Part shown: positions 9,614 to 18,703 of the stretch, one piece after another
Layout of the letters: every line of letters begins with the position of its first letter
How positions within the stretch are numbered: position 1 is the first letter of the stretch
NCBI GenBank assembly: GCA_002717625.1
Contig: PBEF01000003.1
Location: forward strand, 127,323-179,718
Reading direction: 5' to 3'
Source of the DNA: Fidelibacterota bacterium
GTDB lineage: Bacteria; Fidelibacterota; Marinisomatia; SCGC-AAA003-L08; D37C17
Length of the DNA stretch: 52,396 nt
Position numbers and translations under genes: made by a program
The notes under the pieces: model-generated
The model's input: only the letters and a program-made list of their open reading frames with translations
The model's database searches: none
What the model was told of the DNA's origin: nothing

Positions 9614-10841
9614 AAAGATTTTCTAATATTTTGTAAAATTCAGGGAATGAAACATTGATTTTTTTTTGAAGTTTTTTTGATTTTATTTCTTTATAATTGA
9701 TAGTTAATTTTGCAATTTCACACATCATAGCAATACGATGATCTCCAAAATCTTTTATATTTGTATTATGCAAGTTGTTTGGTCCGGTGATTGTAAATCC
9801 GCTGTTATGTTCTCGAATATTTATCCCAAATTTTTTTAGATTATATGCGATTGCTTTTATTCTATCCGTTTCTTTATATCTTAGCTCTATGGCGTCAGTG
9901 ATTTTACTTGTTCCTTTTGCAAAGCTAGCTAGTAATGCAAAGGCTGGGATTTCATCAATCATAGTAATAATATCATCTTGATATAAATTAATACTATTTA
10001 GATTTTTTGTATATTTGATTTGCATATTACATATAGGCTCATTACACTGTATTTTTTTACGAGATATTCTAATATTAGCTCCCATTTTTTTTAATATAGA
10101 AATATATCCAGATCTTGTTTTATTATATAGTATATTTTTTAATGTTATATTAGAGTTTGGAATTAATATGGCGGCAGTAATTAAGAATGCTGCGCTTGAT
10201 ATATCTCCAGCTACTGAATATTTAAAATTTTTTAAATCAAATCGTGCATATCCCTTTCTGTTGTATCCAATATATTTTAGAAGTCTTTCGGTATGATCTC
10301 TGGTTTTAAATGGATCTGTAATAAAGCTAGGAGAATCATTGTGTAAGGCAGCAAATATTAATGCTGTTTTAACTTGGGCGCTTGGTATTTTTAATTTATG
10401 TTTATACGCCTTGGGTTTAGATGCTGTAAATGTAATTGGTAGAGTGTTGTTTTTAGAATTAATTTGTATATTCATTTCTTTTAATGGTCTTATAATTCGT
10501 TGCATTGGTCTTTTAGATAAAGATTTATCTCCATATAATGTGCCTGAAATGCCTTGCGATGGCAGAAAGCCTAACATAAATCTTGCAGTAGAGCCAGAAT
10601 TCCCACAATAAAACCGTTTTTTTGTAGCTTCTAATTTATTTTTTTTACAGTTAACAAATGTTGTATTATTAATAGTTTTTATTGTAATTCCGCAACTTCT
10701 TAGTATGTTTATAGTTCTTTTTACATCATCAGATTTAGAAAGATTATATATTTTGGAAGTTCCCTTCGATATAGAGGCCAGGATAAGCACTCTATGTGAT
10801 ATTGATTTATCTCCTTGTAAGTATATGGTCCCTTTAAGCAT
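9606..10841 (-). CDS. aroA: EPSP synthase (3-phosphoshikimate 1-carboxyvinyltransferase)
   Basis: Joins phosphoenolpyruvate to shikimate 3-phosphate. The N-terminal substrate motif GDKSISHR, the CGNSGSTARFMLG loop (canonical NAGTA variant), LYGDKSLSKRPM, the catalytic Asp in DEIPAFALLA, RYKETDRI and the C-terminal GDHRIAM are all present. At 411 residues it is slightly shorter than the 427 of E. coli. The gene is separated from the amidotransferase gene by 8 bases and overlaps aroE. Confidence 0.96.
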   Translation of the reverse strand: MLKGTIYLQGDKSISHRVLILASISKGTSKIYNLSKSDDVKRTINILRSCGITIKTINNTTFVNCKKNKLEATKKRFYCGNSGSTARFMLGFLPSQGISGTLYGDKSLSKRPMQRIIRPLKEMNIQINSKNNTLPITFTASKPKAYKHKLKIPSAQVKTALIFAALHNDSPSFITDPFKTRDHTERLLKYIGYNRKGYARFDLKNFKYSVAGDISSAAFLITAAILIPNSNITLKNILYNKTRSGYISILKKMGANIRISRKKIQCNEPICNMQIKYTKNLNSINLYQDDIITMIDEIPAFALLASFAKGTSKITDAIELRYKETDRIKAIAYNLKKFGINIREHNSGFTITGPNNLHNTNIKDFGDHRIAMMCEIAKLTINYKEIKSKKLQKKINVSFPEFYKILENLYV

Positions 10842-10849
10842 TATTTGTA

Positions 10850-11422
10850 TTATACAATTATATTTATAAAGTTTGTTATAATTTGCATTCCATGCTCTGT
10901 TAGTATAGATTCTGGATGAAATTGAATTCCGTATATATGATATTTTTTATGTTCTAAGCTCATAATTTCTCCATCTTCACTCCACGATGTAATGTTAATA
11001 TCATTATTGACAAATTTTTTATCTACACATAAAGAATGATAGCGAGTTGCATGAAATTTATTTGGAATTTTATTAAAGATTAATGATTGATTATTATGTT
11101 TAATAATCGATGTTTTCCCATGAATAACTTTATCACTATTGCTTATTTTAGCATTATAATGAAAAGCTATAGCTTGATGCCCCAGACAAATACCCAGTGT
11201 TGGTATTATTGGAGATATTTGTTTAATTACATCTATACAAACCCCGGTATTTTTAGGATGACCTGGTCCTGGCGATATTATAATGTGCGATAGGTCCATT
11301 TTTTTTATTTGTTTAATATTTAAATCATTATTTTTAATGATTTGTAAATCTTTTTTAATAGACCCAACATATTGAACTAGATTATATGTAAATGAATCAT
11401 AATTATCTATAATCAGTATCAT
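10850..11422 (-). CDS. pabA: glutamine amidotransferase, aminodeoxychorismate or anthranilate synthase component II
   Basis: Supplies ammonia from glutamine to a chorismate-using partner. The class I triad is visible: Cys in LGICLGHQ, and His and Glu in FHPES near the C-terminus; the N-terminus IIDNYDSFTYNL and the ISPGPGHP loop are typical of PabA/TrpG. Length, 190 residues, is right. Nothing separates PabA from TrpG by motif, and no trpE or pabB partner is in the window; one bifunctional subunit serving both is common. It sits between menE (4-base overlap) and aroA, that is, at the chorismate branch point. The symbol is tentative. Confidence 0.85.
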   Translation of the reverse strand: MILIIDNYDSFTYNLVQYVGSIKKDLQIIKNNDLNIKQIKKMDLSHIIISPGPGHPKNTGVCIDVIKQISPIIPTLGICLGHQAIAFHYNAKISNSDKVIHGKTSIIKHNNQSLIFNKIPNKFHATRYHSLCVDKKFVNNDINITSWSEDGEIMSLEHKKYHIYGIQFHPESILTEHGMQIITNFINIIV

Positions 11423-12672
11423 TGTTTAATAATTTTTTTTGGAATCATATGTTTTGGTAAGTTTTTTTTAATTTTTTTAAGCAATAATTCACTATCTATA
11501 TTTTTATTTAATTTAACATACGCATGTAGAACTTCTCCCCATAGATTGTCTTTAACAATTTTGAGTTTACATTGGCTGACTATATCATAGCTTTCAATAT
11601 GTTTATTAATATAGTCTAAAGATAAAGATTCACCTCCATAATTAGATACTGAATTTTTACGTTTTTTAATAATAAAAGTCTTGTTAGAATATATTCTACC
11701 TATATCATGGCTAATAAATTTATTATTAAGAGTTTGATCATATAAATATCTTTTCATCACTGTATCACTATTAATCATTATTTGAGATTGATATAGCGTG
11801 ATATTAACACCCTCATGAGATTTATAGTGATTGGGACTATCTTGATTATACCAGAAGCCTGCAATTCCAGATGTAGTTTCAGACATCCCATATGATATAT
11901 ATGCTGGTATTTTATGTTGTTTGATTATATTGAAAATATTGGTGCTCATTTTAGAACCACCTAAAATAATAGCTTTTAAATTATCGGTATAATGAATTTT
12001 AGAGTTACAATTGATAATTTTTTGTAGCATGCTGGGAACCATAGAAATTAGAGTAATATTATTTTTCATTATATAATTAAAATAATTAGTAGGTTCAAAA
12101 TCTTCTAGAATCATTTTAAAATTATGATGTAGAGCTCTAAAAAATATACATAACCCGCTAACGTGTGTCAATGGCATATGATTTAAATAAATATCATTAT
12201 GATTAAATTTTAATACTTTATTCCATTTTATAGAACTTTTATAAACATTATCATATGTTAGCTCACAGGCCTTTGGTTGTCCTGTTGTTCCTGATGTAAA
12301 TATTACAATTTGAGTGGAATGTGAATTATAGTTTATATAATTATTATTAACATTATCTTGTGTATTTAGTGTAATATTTTTATCTGTGAAAGTAATTTTA
12401 ACTTTAGTAGTCGATATATAATCTTCAACATTGGGATAGTTGGGATATATTATGGGAATTTTATTTTGTCTGTTCAGTGCAATAATTGCGCTAATTAATT
12501 TCAGCTTATTTTTAACTTGCAATCCAATATATTTAGCCTGACTGTTTTTAGAAGTAAGATTTAAATTATTTATTATATTATTAAATTGATTGAATGAAAT
12601 TGATTGATTTTTATATTCAATAAAAATTTTTTCAGGGTTTATTTTTACTCTTTTATTAAGATAATCTATCAT
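11419..12672 (-). CDS. menE: o-succinylbenzoate-CoA ligase
   Basis: Activates o-succinylbenzoate to its CoA thioester in menaquinone synthesis. It is an ANL-superfamily enzyme: the AMP-binding P-loop IFTSGTTGQPKACE lies near residue 127, followed by the A5-type SYGMSETTSG and the C-terminal hinge around ISHDIGRIY. At 417 residues it is short for an acyl-CoA ligase, as MenE often is. The function is assigned by family plus its position between menC and the amidotransferase. It overlaps menC by 17 bases. Confidence 0.9.
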   Translation of the reverse strand: MIDYLNKRVKINPEKIFIEYKNQSISFNQFNNIINNLNLTSKNSQAKYIGLQVKNKLKLISAIIALNRQNKIPIIYPNYPNVEDYISTTKVKITFTDKNITLNTQDNVNNNYINYNSHSTQIVIFTSGTTGQPKACELTYDNVYKSSIKWNKVLKFNHNDIYLNHMPLTHVSGLCIFFRALHHNFKMILEDFEPTNYFNYIMKNNITLISMVPSMLQKIINCNSKIHYTDNLKAIILGGSKMSTNIFNIIKQHKIPAYISYGMSETTSGIAGFWYNQDSPNHYKSHEGVNITLYQSQIMINSDTVMKRYLYDQTLNNKFISHDIGRIYSNKTFIIKKRKNSVSNYGGESLSLDYINKHIESYDIVSQCKLKIVKDNLWGEVLHAYVKLNKNIDSELLLKKIKKNLPKHMIPKKIIKQ

Positions 12673-13687
12673 ATCCTAAGCCAACTATTGATTTTAAATT
12701 AATAGTATTATCATCTTTTTGATATAAAGGTTGTTTACAGCTGTCATAAAAGTTATATATATTCAGGCCATGCTCTTGGTAATTTTGAGTAGCCGCTGCT
12801 AAATGTATGGTTGCTGCATTTCCAATACCACTTTCAAGAGCTGATGAAAAAATTACTTTAATATTATATTTTGCAGCAATTTCACACAAGTGTAAAATTT
12901 TTCTATATCCACCCAGAATACTAGGCTTAATAATCACTGTATGAATTAAATCATTTTCCATCCATTGTTTATAATCACTACCATCGTATAAACTCTCATC
13001 AATTGCAATTTGTGCTTTAGTTTCGGATTTGATTTTTTTCAATATTTTAATATTAGGGGTTTTAATAGGCTCTTCAAAATATTCAATATTATAGATTTCA
13101 TCATTTAATTTTTTATAAATTTCTTGAAATTCTAAGTAAGAATATTTTCTATTAGCATCCAACCGAAATTTTATAGTTTTATTTTGACGTTGAAGTAGTT
13201 GTAATATTTTTATATCTTCTTCAATTGTTTTAATTCCTAATTTATATTTTATGGTATTTGTATTATATATTTTTTGTTTTGTATATAGGCTACTTAGCTT
13301 GATATAATCAGGTGCTTTAGAACATAAAAATTTAGATAAAGATACTTTATTTTTTTTACTTTGAAGATCATATAAAGCAGTATCAATTCCAAAATGTAAT
13401 GATGGAATATCAGCGCAATGAATCTCTGCAAGTGTTAATAAATCTTTTAAGGAATAATCTATTGTATTATCAATAGATTCGATAAAGCCCTGAAATCCCC
13501 AATTAATTTCTTGAAAAGTTTCATTTGAAAAATGATTTAGAGGGCATATTTCTCCGTACCCAATAAAAGAATCGGATATAATTTCAAGGATAATACTTCC
13601 TTTTTCTTTATATGTAGTATGAGAATTTTGAAATTTTTTATTGAGCTTTAGATTGCAGGTTGTTTGATTAATATGTTGAATCTTCAT
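12656..13687 (-). CDS. menC: o-succinylbenzoate synthase
   Basis: Dehydrates SHCHC to o-succinylbenzoate; enolase superfamily. The barrel shows the acid/base lysine region IKFRLDANRK, metal ligands in EYFEEP and AIDES, the second lysine in IIKPSILGG, and SALESGIGNAA. The frame is open further upstream (to 13717), but the ATG at 13687 shares a base with the menA stop (TGATG) and has a GGA about 10 bases before it, so I chose it; this gives 343 residues. It overlaps menE downstream. Confidence 0.92.
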   Translation of the reverse strand: MKIQHINQTTCNLKLNKKFQNSHTTYKEKGSIILEIISDSFIGYGEICPLNHFSNETFQEINWGFQGFIESIDNTIDYSLKDLLTLAEIHCADIPSLHFGIDTALYDLQSKKNKVSLSKFLCSKAPDYIKLSSLYTKQKIYNTNTIKYKLGIKTIEEDIKILQLLQRQNKTIKFRLDANRKYSYLEFQEIYKKLNDEIYNIEYFEEPIKTPNIKILKKIKSETKAQIAIDESLYDGSDYKQWMENDLIHTVIIKPSILGGYRKILHLCEIAAKYNIKVIFSSALESGIGNAATIHLAAATQNYQEHGLNIYNFYDSCKQPLYQKDDNTINLKSIVGLGYDRLS

Positions 13688-14550
13688 CAATAAATTCCAA
13701 TGGCTAAAAGAGCACACTGTAGCATAGATAGGTATGATATCTTTGCTAATGTTTGATTAAGTTGTTTGCCAGATATGGTATATACTTCATAAATAATATA
13801 TAAGCTTAGGGGACTACTTAGTAAGATTAGATAAAATAACTGATAATTTGCAAGTTGTGAAGCAAGCAAGAAAAAGGATATATAGGATAGACAACTCATT
13901 ATTAAAATTTCAAGCTTTCCAAATTGTTGTCCTAGAATTACAATTAAAGTGTTTTTATAAGTGATTTTATCTGTATTATAATCTCGAAGATTATTAATAG
14001 CTAATAAAATTGTATTATTTGATCCGATAGAGCAACCTAAATACAATCCAGCATAATTAATAGTACCGGTTTGTAAATAATAAGTTCCTAGAACAGCAAT
14101 AATTCCAAAATAAATAAATACAAATATATCACCTAATCCATGGTAGGCTAAAGAAAATGGTCCTCCAGTATAGAGATAAGCAAATATAAATGCAGATAAA
14201 CCAATTAGCATTATTGGCATTCCTCCTTGTTGTACTAATGGAATTCCAAGTAGTAAACCTAGTATAATTAATAAAATAATTCCCTTTTTAATTTTTTGTG
14301 GAGTTAATTTACCTGATTGTAACATACGCTCAGGACCTAAACGATTTTTATCAGCACCCTTTAAGAAATCATATAAATCATTAATATAGTTTGTAGTGAT
14401 TTGAATAATAATGGCTGTTGTAATAGTTAATATAAAAATATCTAATTTAAATATTCCTTTTGGTAATATAAAAGTAGCAGCTATAACAGGAACTATAGAG
14501 GCAACTAGCGTTTTAGGTCTAGCAGCATAAATCCAAGGATAAATTTTCAT
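13687..14550 (-). CDS. menA: 1,4-dihydroxy-2-naphthoate polyprenyltransferase
   Basis: Attaches the isoprenoid tail to dihydroxynaphthoate at the membrane. This UbiA-superfamily protein has eight or nine hydrophobic helices and the first Asp-rich motif NDLYDFLKGAD near residue 72, with the second Asp-rich site around NLRDYNTD. The N-terminus WIYAARPKTL is typical of MenA. Length, 287 residues, is normal. It lies 3 bases after menB and ends in the TGATG overlap with menC. The tail length cannot be read from the sequence. Confidence 0.94.
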   Translation of the reverse strand: MKIYPWIYAARPKTLVASIVPVIAATFILPKGIFKLDIFILTITTAIIIQITTNYINDLYDFLKGADKNRLGPERMLQSGKLTPQKIKKGIILLIILGLLLGIPLVQQGGMPIMLIGLSAFIFAYLYTGGPFSLAYHGLGDIFVFIYFGIIAVLGTYYLQTGTINYAGLYLGCSIGSNNTILLAINNLRDYNTDKITYKNTLIVILGQQFGKLEILIMSCLSYISFFLLASQLANYQLFYLILLSSPLSLYIIYEVYTISGKQLNQTLAKISYLSMLQCALLAIGIY

Positions 14551-14553
14551 ATT

Positions 14554-15384
14554 TTATGGCAGTTTAGGAAATTTTTTAAAATTTGGTTTACGTTTTTCTT
14601 TAAATGCATCTCTACCTTCTTGTGCTTCATCTGTCATATAAAATAACATTGTAGCATCACCTGCTAATTGTTGTAATCCTGCTTGACCATCACAATCTGC
14701 ATTTAATGCTCCTTTCAACATACGAATTGCAAGAGGAGAGCGTTCTAGAATTTTTTGACTCCATTTAATAGTTTCAATTTCTAAATTTTTATATGGAACA
14801 ACAGCATTTATTAAGCCCCAGTCTAATGCAGTTTGTGCGTCATAAAATTTACATAAATACCAAATTTCACGTGCTCTTTTTTGTCCAATAATTCGCGCCA
14901 TATATGATGCTCCCCAACCTCCATCAAAAGAACCAACCTTTGGGCCTGTCTGTCCAAATTTTGCATTATCTGCAGCAATAGTTAAATCACATAGCATATG
15001 TAATATATGCCCACCACCTACAGCATATCCTGCAACCATTGCTATTACTGGTTTTGGCATATATCTAATTTGTTTTTGTACATCTAATATATTTAAACGT
15101 GGTACCCCATCTGCTCCAACATAGCCTGCATCTCCCCTAATTGTTTGATCACCTCCAGAACAAAAGGCGAGCTCTCCTTCGCCTGTTAAAATAATAACAC
15201 CGCAACTTTGATCTTCGCGTGCTAATGCAAACGCTTCTTTTAATTCAAATACAGTCTGAGGTCTAAAAGCATTCCTTACATCAGGTCTATTAATAGTAAT
15301 TTTATTAATACCTTCTGCATTTTCAGTACCTTTTTCATACTTAATATCTTTAAATTTTTTTATAATGTCCCATTGAATATTCAC
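14554..15384 (-). CDS. menB: 1,4-dihydroxy-2-naphthoyl-CoA synthase
   Basis: Dieckmann-type ring closure of o-succinylbenzoyl-CoA; crotonase fold. Typical MenB segments are [60 protein letters not shown] and the C-terminal [12 protein letters not shown]. Length, 276 residues, is usual. The start is a GTG with an AGGGAG ribosome site 7 bases before it; the nearby ATG is in another frame. It is the first gene of the long minus-strand run, so the promoter should lie in the 56-base divergent gap before 15441. Confidence 0.96.
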   Translation of the reverse strand: MNIQWDIIKKFKDIKYEKGTENAEGINKITINRPDVRNAFRPQTVFELKEAFALAREDQSCGVIILTGEGELAFCSGGDQTIRGDAGYVGADGVPRLNILDVQKQIRYMPKPVIAMVAGYAVGGGHILHMLCDLTIAADNAKFGQTGPKVGSFDGGWGASYMARIIGQKRAREIWYLCKFYDAQTALDWGLINAVVPYKNLEIETIKWSQKILERSPLAIRMLKGALNADCDGQAGLQQLAGDATMLFYMTDEAQEGRDAFKEKRKPNFKKFPKLP

Positions 15385-15440
15385 ATTATGCTCCCTTATA
15401 TAACTATTTTATATTATCATAATTTAGTATAAATTTATTT

Positions 15441-17195
15441 ATGATTTTATTTCAATCTATACAAAAAGCAATGTTCTTTTTATTGGTTATGTATAATATC
15501 TCTTTTGGCCAAAATTGTACTTCTTTAAATGCGAATACATATGGCGACTGTTCTACTCCTTTAGGATATATTTGGACAGGGTATGAATGTATATTCATAT
15601 CAGGATGTGATATGGGTGATGATGAAGAATTTTTTTTTAATACTTTTGAAGAGTGTGATTTCTTTTGTGTTGAAGATTTATCATTAGGAGATTTAAATAA
15701 TGATTCATCAATTGACATTATAGATATTGTACAATTAGTTAATTATATCTTAGATGATTCTAATAGTTACATAGATGCCGGAGATTTAAACTTAGATTTA
15801 ATCTTAAATGTTGTAGACATTGTAAGTTTAGTTAATTTAATTTTATCAAATAATGATAATCGTGATACTTGGACAATTATTAATCAAGATATTTTAACTC
15901 CTAAATGTGCTAATTGTCATTATGAGGGCTCCTTTTTTGCGGAAACTTCAAATTTAATTTTAACTGAAGATGTTGCTTATAGTCAATTAATTAATAGGAG
16001 TCCAGATAATGTTGGTGCTCTTAATGATGGTTTAACTCTTTTAAGCGATGAAGGGGGTTTATTAGGCTTATTATTAAGTTTTGTATGGGAAAAAATTAAT
16101 ATTAATAACGAGTCACATTATTATAGTGAGCATCCTTACTATGGAGAAATTATGCCATTAGGAGGTCCTTTTCTTACTAATGGAGAGTTAGATTTTATAG
16201 AAGATTGGATTTGGCAGGGTGCCCCTAATATAGGTATTGTTGCAGATCCTCTTATACTCAATGATAATTCTATATATGAATCACCTGATTTTGTTCCCTT
16301 AGATCCGCCTGCAATGGGAATTCAATATCATATAGGTCCATTTGATGTTTTACCTAATACTGAAAGAGAATTTTTATATCATGTTCCTTCATTGGGTAGT
16401 GAATATTATGTTAATAGGGTTCAAATGTCTATGGCTCCAGGAACCCATCATTTTATTCTTTATAAATTTTCTGATAACTATTTTGGCCCTATGCCAAATG
16501 AATATGAGTATAGAGATATTCATTTTCCATATATAGACCAATTTATTAATGGCTCTCCTAATCCTCAATGGATACAAAATGTGCAGACTTTACAAGAGCA
16601 TACATTTATTTTTGGCACACAATGGCCTGCATGGGATTATACATTTCCTGAAGGAGTTGCCTTAAAAGTAACTACTGATTTCGCTTTAGATTTAAATCCA
16701 CATTATTTTAATTATACCAATGAAATTCTTCAGGGAGAAGTATATTTAAACTTACATGCTACTTATCCAGAAAATGTTATTTATGAAGCAGGAATTTTAC
16801 AGTTAGGAGATAATGATATTAACCTTCCACCTAATCAAGAAACAACGTTAGAAGAGGTTTTTTCAGCTAATCAGATTTTAAATGGTATTAATATTGAGCC
16901 TCCAAATAATCAATCAGAACTAAAAATTTTTCAACTATTTTCTCATGCACATCAATTAATGACAAGATTTGATATTTTGATTTTACATGAAAATGGATAT
17001 GAAGAGTTAATTTATACAGCATTAGATTATGAGCATCCTCCTATTTTAGAATTAGATCCACCTTTAACAATAAATCAAGGTCAAAGTTTAATATCAAGAG
17101 CAACTTATTATAATTATACTGATGAATATGTGAATTTTGGATTATTAAGTACTGATGAAATGATGATTATTTTTGGTCTTGTATATTTTGAATGA
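15441..17195 (+). CDS. exported multi-domain protein: dockerin-like, cytochrome c-like and PHM-type copper monooxygenase domains
   Basis: A 584-residue secreted protein. Residues 1-23 form a signal peptide. Residues 26-76 hold six Cys (26, 37, 50, 56, 72, 76) in a Kunitz-like pattern with EECDFFC at the end. Residues 83-136 hold two DxNxD-type calcium loops of dockerin style (GDLNNDSS, GDLNLDL). Residues 150-262 look like a small c-type cytochrome: CANCH at 156-160 with Met238 as likely sixth ligand. The last part resembles peptidylglycine monooxygenase: His336-His337 and His421 for one copper, His502, His504 and Met574 for the other. It is transcribed away from menB and overlaps the M20 gene by 4 bases. 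The substrate is unknown. Confidence 0.8.
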   Translation: MILFQSIQKAMFFLLVMYNISFGQNCTSLNANTYGDCSTPLGYIWTGYECIFISGCDMGDDEEFFFNTFEECDFFCVEDLSLGDLNNDSSIDIIDIVQLVNYILDDSNSYIDAGDLNLDLILNVVDIVSLVNLILSNNDNRDTWTIINQDILTPKCANCHYEGSFFAETSNLILTEDVAYSQLINRSPDNVGALNDGLTLLSDEGGLLGLLLSFVWEKININNESHYYSEHPYYGEIMPLGGPFLTNGELDFIEDWIWQGAPNIGIVADPLILNDNSIYESPDFVPLDPPAMGIQYHIGPFDVLPNTEREFLYHVPSLGSEYYVNRVQMSMAPGTHHFILYKFSDNYFGPMPNEYEYRDIHFPYIDQFINGSPNPQWIQNVQTLQEHTFIFGTQWPAWDYTFPEGVALKVTTDFALDLNPHYFNYTNEILQGEVYLNLHATYPENVIYEAGILQLGDNDINLPPNQETTLEEVFSANQILNGINIEPPNNQSELKIFQLFSHAHQLMTRFDILILHENGYEELIYTALDYEHPPILELDPPLTINQGQSLISRATYYNYTDEYVNFGLLSTDEMMIIFGLVYFE

Positions 17196-18355
17196 TGAGT
17201 ATTCTTCCTGATGTAAAATCAATAAAAAATTATATTATATCAACTAGACGTGATATCCATAAACATCCAGAATTATCTTTTCAAGAATACAGAACGTCTC
17301 AGCTTGTTGCAGATGAATTAGAAAAATTTGGCATATTAGTTAAGCGTAATATTGGAAAAACAGGTGTCGTTGGTATTTTAAAAGGTAAAGTTCCAGGTAA
17401 AACTGTTGCATTGAGAGCAGATATGGATGGACTCCCGATTCAAGAGACTAGTAATATTCCATATAAATCAATTAACGATGGGGTTATGCATGCATGTGGA
17501 CATGATGCTCATACAGCTATATTGTTGGGAGCTGCTAAGGTATTAGCTAAATATAAAGATAATATTAAAGGTATTATTAAATTTATTTTCCAACCTGCAG
17601 AAGAGGGATATGGGGGTGCAAAATTTATGATTAAAGATGGGGCTATTGATGAAGTTGATGAAATTTATGGCTTACATGTTTGGAATTATCAAAAAAGTGG
17701 TACAGTTGGCATCCAATCAGGACCTGTTATGGCGGCTGCAGATATGTTTACTATTAAAATTAAAGGCATAGGAGGACATGGGGCAGCTCCTCAAGGAACA
17801 GTTGATTCTATTGTAATTAGTTCATATTTAATTCAATCAATGCAAACTATTATTAGTAGAAATACTAACCCTTTAGAAAGCACAGTAATAACATTTGGTC
17901 AGATTAATGGAGGATATAATTTTAATATTATTGCGGATGAAGTAATTTTAAAAGGTACTACAAGATCATATACTGAAGAAAATAGGCATTTAATTAAAAC
18001 GAGAATGAAGGAAATAATAAAAGGTACAGAAAAAATGTTTGGTGCAAAAATTGATTTACAATATAAAGATGGTTATCCCCCCGTAGTTAATAATGAATTA
18101 GTTACTTCTAACCTGAAAAATATTGCAAAATCAATTGTTAATGAAAATGTGATTCCACCATATCTATCTATGGGTGGAGAAGATTTTAGTTATTTTTCTA
18201 ATGTTGTACCTGGTTGTTTTTTCTTCTTAGGTTCAGCTCCAAAAGATCGAGAACCCATGAGTACCCCTCAACATTGTTCTCATTTTGATATTGATGAAGA
18301 TGCTATGCTAATTGGAAGCTCCATTTTTGTTAAAATTGGATTACAGAATGTATAA
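17192..18355 (+). CDS. M20 family amidohydrolase (N-acyl amino acid or hippurate hydrolase type)
   Basis: Zinc or manganese amidohydrolase that releases amino acids from N-acyl forms. The metal site is visible as MHACGHDAHT (residues near 98), PAEEGYGGAKFM, GLHVWNY and MGGEDFSYF near the C-terminus. The dimerisation domain lies in the middle (GGHGAAPQGTVD). Length, 387 residues, is typical of the IAA-amino acid hydrolase/hippuricase group; the actual acyl substrate cannot be told. ATG codons at 17192 and 17195 both fit; the first overlaps the stop of the preceding gene. Confidence 0.92.
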   Translation: MMSILPDVKSIKNYIISTRRDIHKHPELSFQEYRTSQLVADELEKFGILVKRNIGKTGVVGILKGKVPGKTVALRADMDGLPIQETSNIPYKSINDGVMHACGHDAHTAILLGAAKVLAKYKDNIKGIIKFIFQPAEEGYGGAKFMIKDGAIDEVDEIYGLHVWNYQKSGTVGIQSGPVMAAADMFTIKIKGIGGHGAAPQGTVDSIVISSYLIQSMQTIISRNTNPLESTVITFGQINGGYNFNIIADEVILKGTTRSYTEENRHLIKTRMKEIIKGTEKMFGAKIDLQYKDGYPPVVNNELVTSNLKNIAKSIVNENVIPPYLSMGGEDFSYFSNVVPGCFFFLGSAPKDREPMSTPQHCSHFDIDEDAMLIGSSIFVKIGLQNV

Positions 18356-18432
18356 ATTTAAGTAAATAATTGTTAAAAAATTTTTATATTAACTGTCTGT
18401 TTTTAACTGTTGATAATAATATTGGAGTATGA

Positions 18433-18681
18433 ATGAATAAAAAGAAAAAATCTGTACAAAGGAAACATCATAAAACAAAGATAAGAACTAAAAATTTAAG
18501 AGATTTATCTTTAAAAAAAATGAAGAAAAAAGTAGTTAAGCAAGTTGTTCAAAAAGATTCTTCTGTAGAACAAAATGTTAACTTACAGGATACTCCAAAT
18601 CAAGTAAAAGAACAAGCAAAAAAAGCCTCTGCAAAGAAGAAAGCCCCTGCAAAGAAGAAAGCTCCTGCAAAGAAGAAATAG
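18433..18681 (+). CDS. small Lys/Ala-rich basic protein, histone H1-like tail
   Basis: An 82-residue, strongly basic protein with no recognisable fold. It begins with a Lys/His/Arg-rich region, has a more neutral middle (SSVEQNVNLQDTPNQ) and ends in three copies of A(S/P)AKKK. Such tails resemble bacterial histone H1-like proteins and can bind DNA or RNA; that role is inferred only from composition. A GGAG ribosome site ends 5 bases before the ATG, which supports translation. It lies between the M20 gene (77-base gap) and tgt (22 bases). Confidence 0.65.
   Translation: MNKKKKSVQRKHHKTKIRTKNLRDLSLKKMKKKVVKQVVQKDSSVEQNVNLQDTPNQVKEQAKKASAKKKAPAKKKAPAKKK
18625..18678 (+). repeat. three 18-base tandem repeats in the C-terminus of the basic protein
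   Basis: Units at 18625-18642, 18643-18660 and 18661-18678 are near identical; each ends TGCAAAGAAGAAA and differs only in the second or third base of the first two codons. Each encodes Ala-(Ser/Pro)-Ala-Lys-Lys-Lys. Near identity at DNA level suggests recent slippage, so copy number may vary between strains. Confidence 0.9.
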
Positions 18682-18703
18682 ATTAGCTACATTGTTTTAA
18701 ATT

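Noticed and set aside
15441-17195. Type IX secretion sorting domain at the C-terminus of the multi-domain protein
   Set aside because: The C-terminus ends in the copper domain with the DEM motif; there is no extra sorting module.
18429-18440. Minimal start-stop frame (ATG AAT GAA TAA) overlapping the basic protein start
   Set aside because: Three codons only; coincidence of the ATGAATGAA text.
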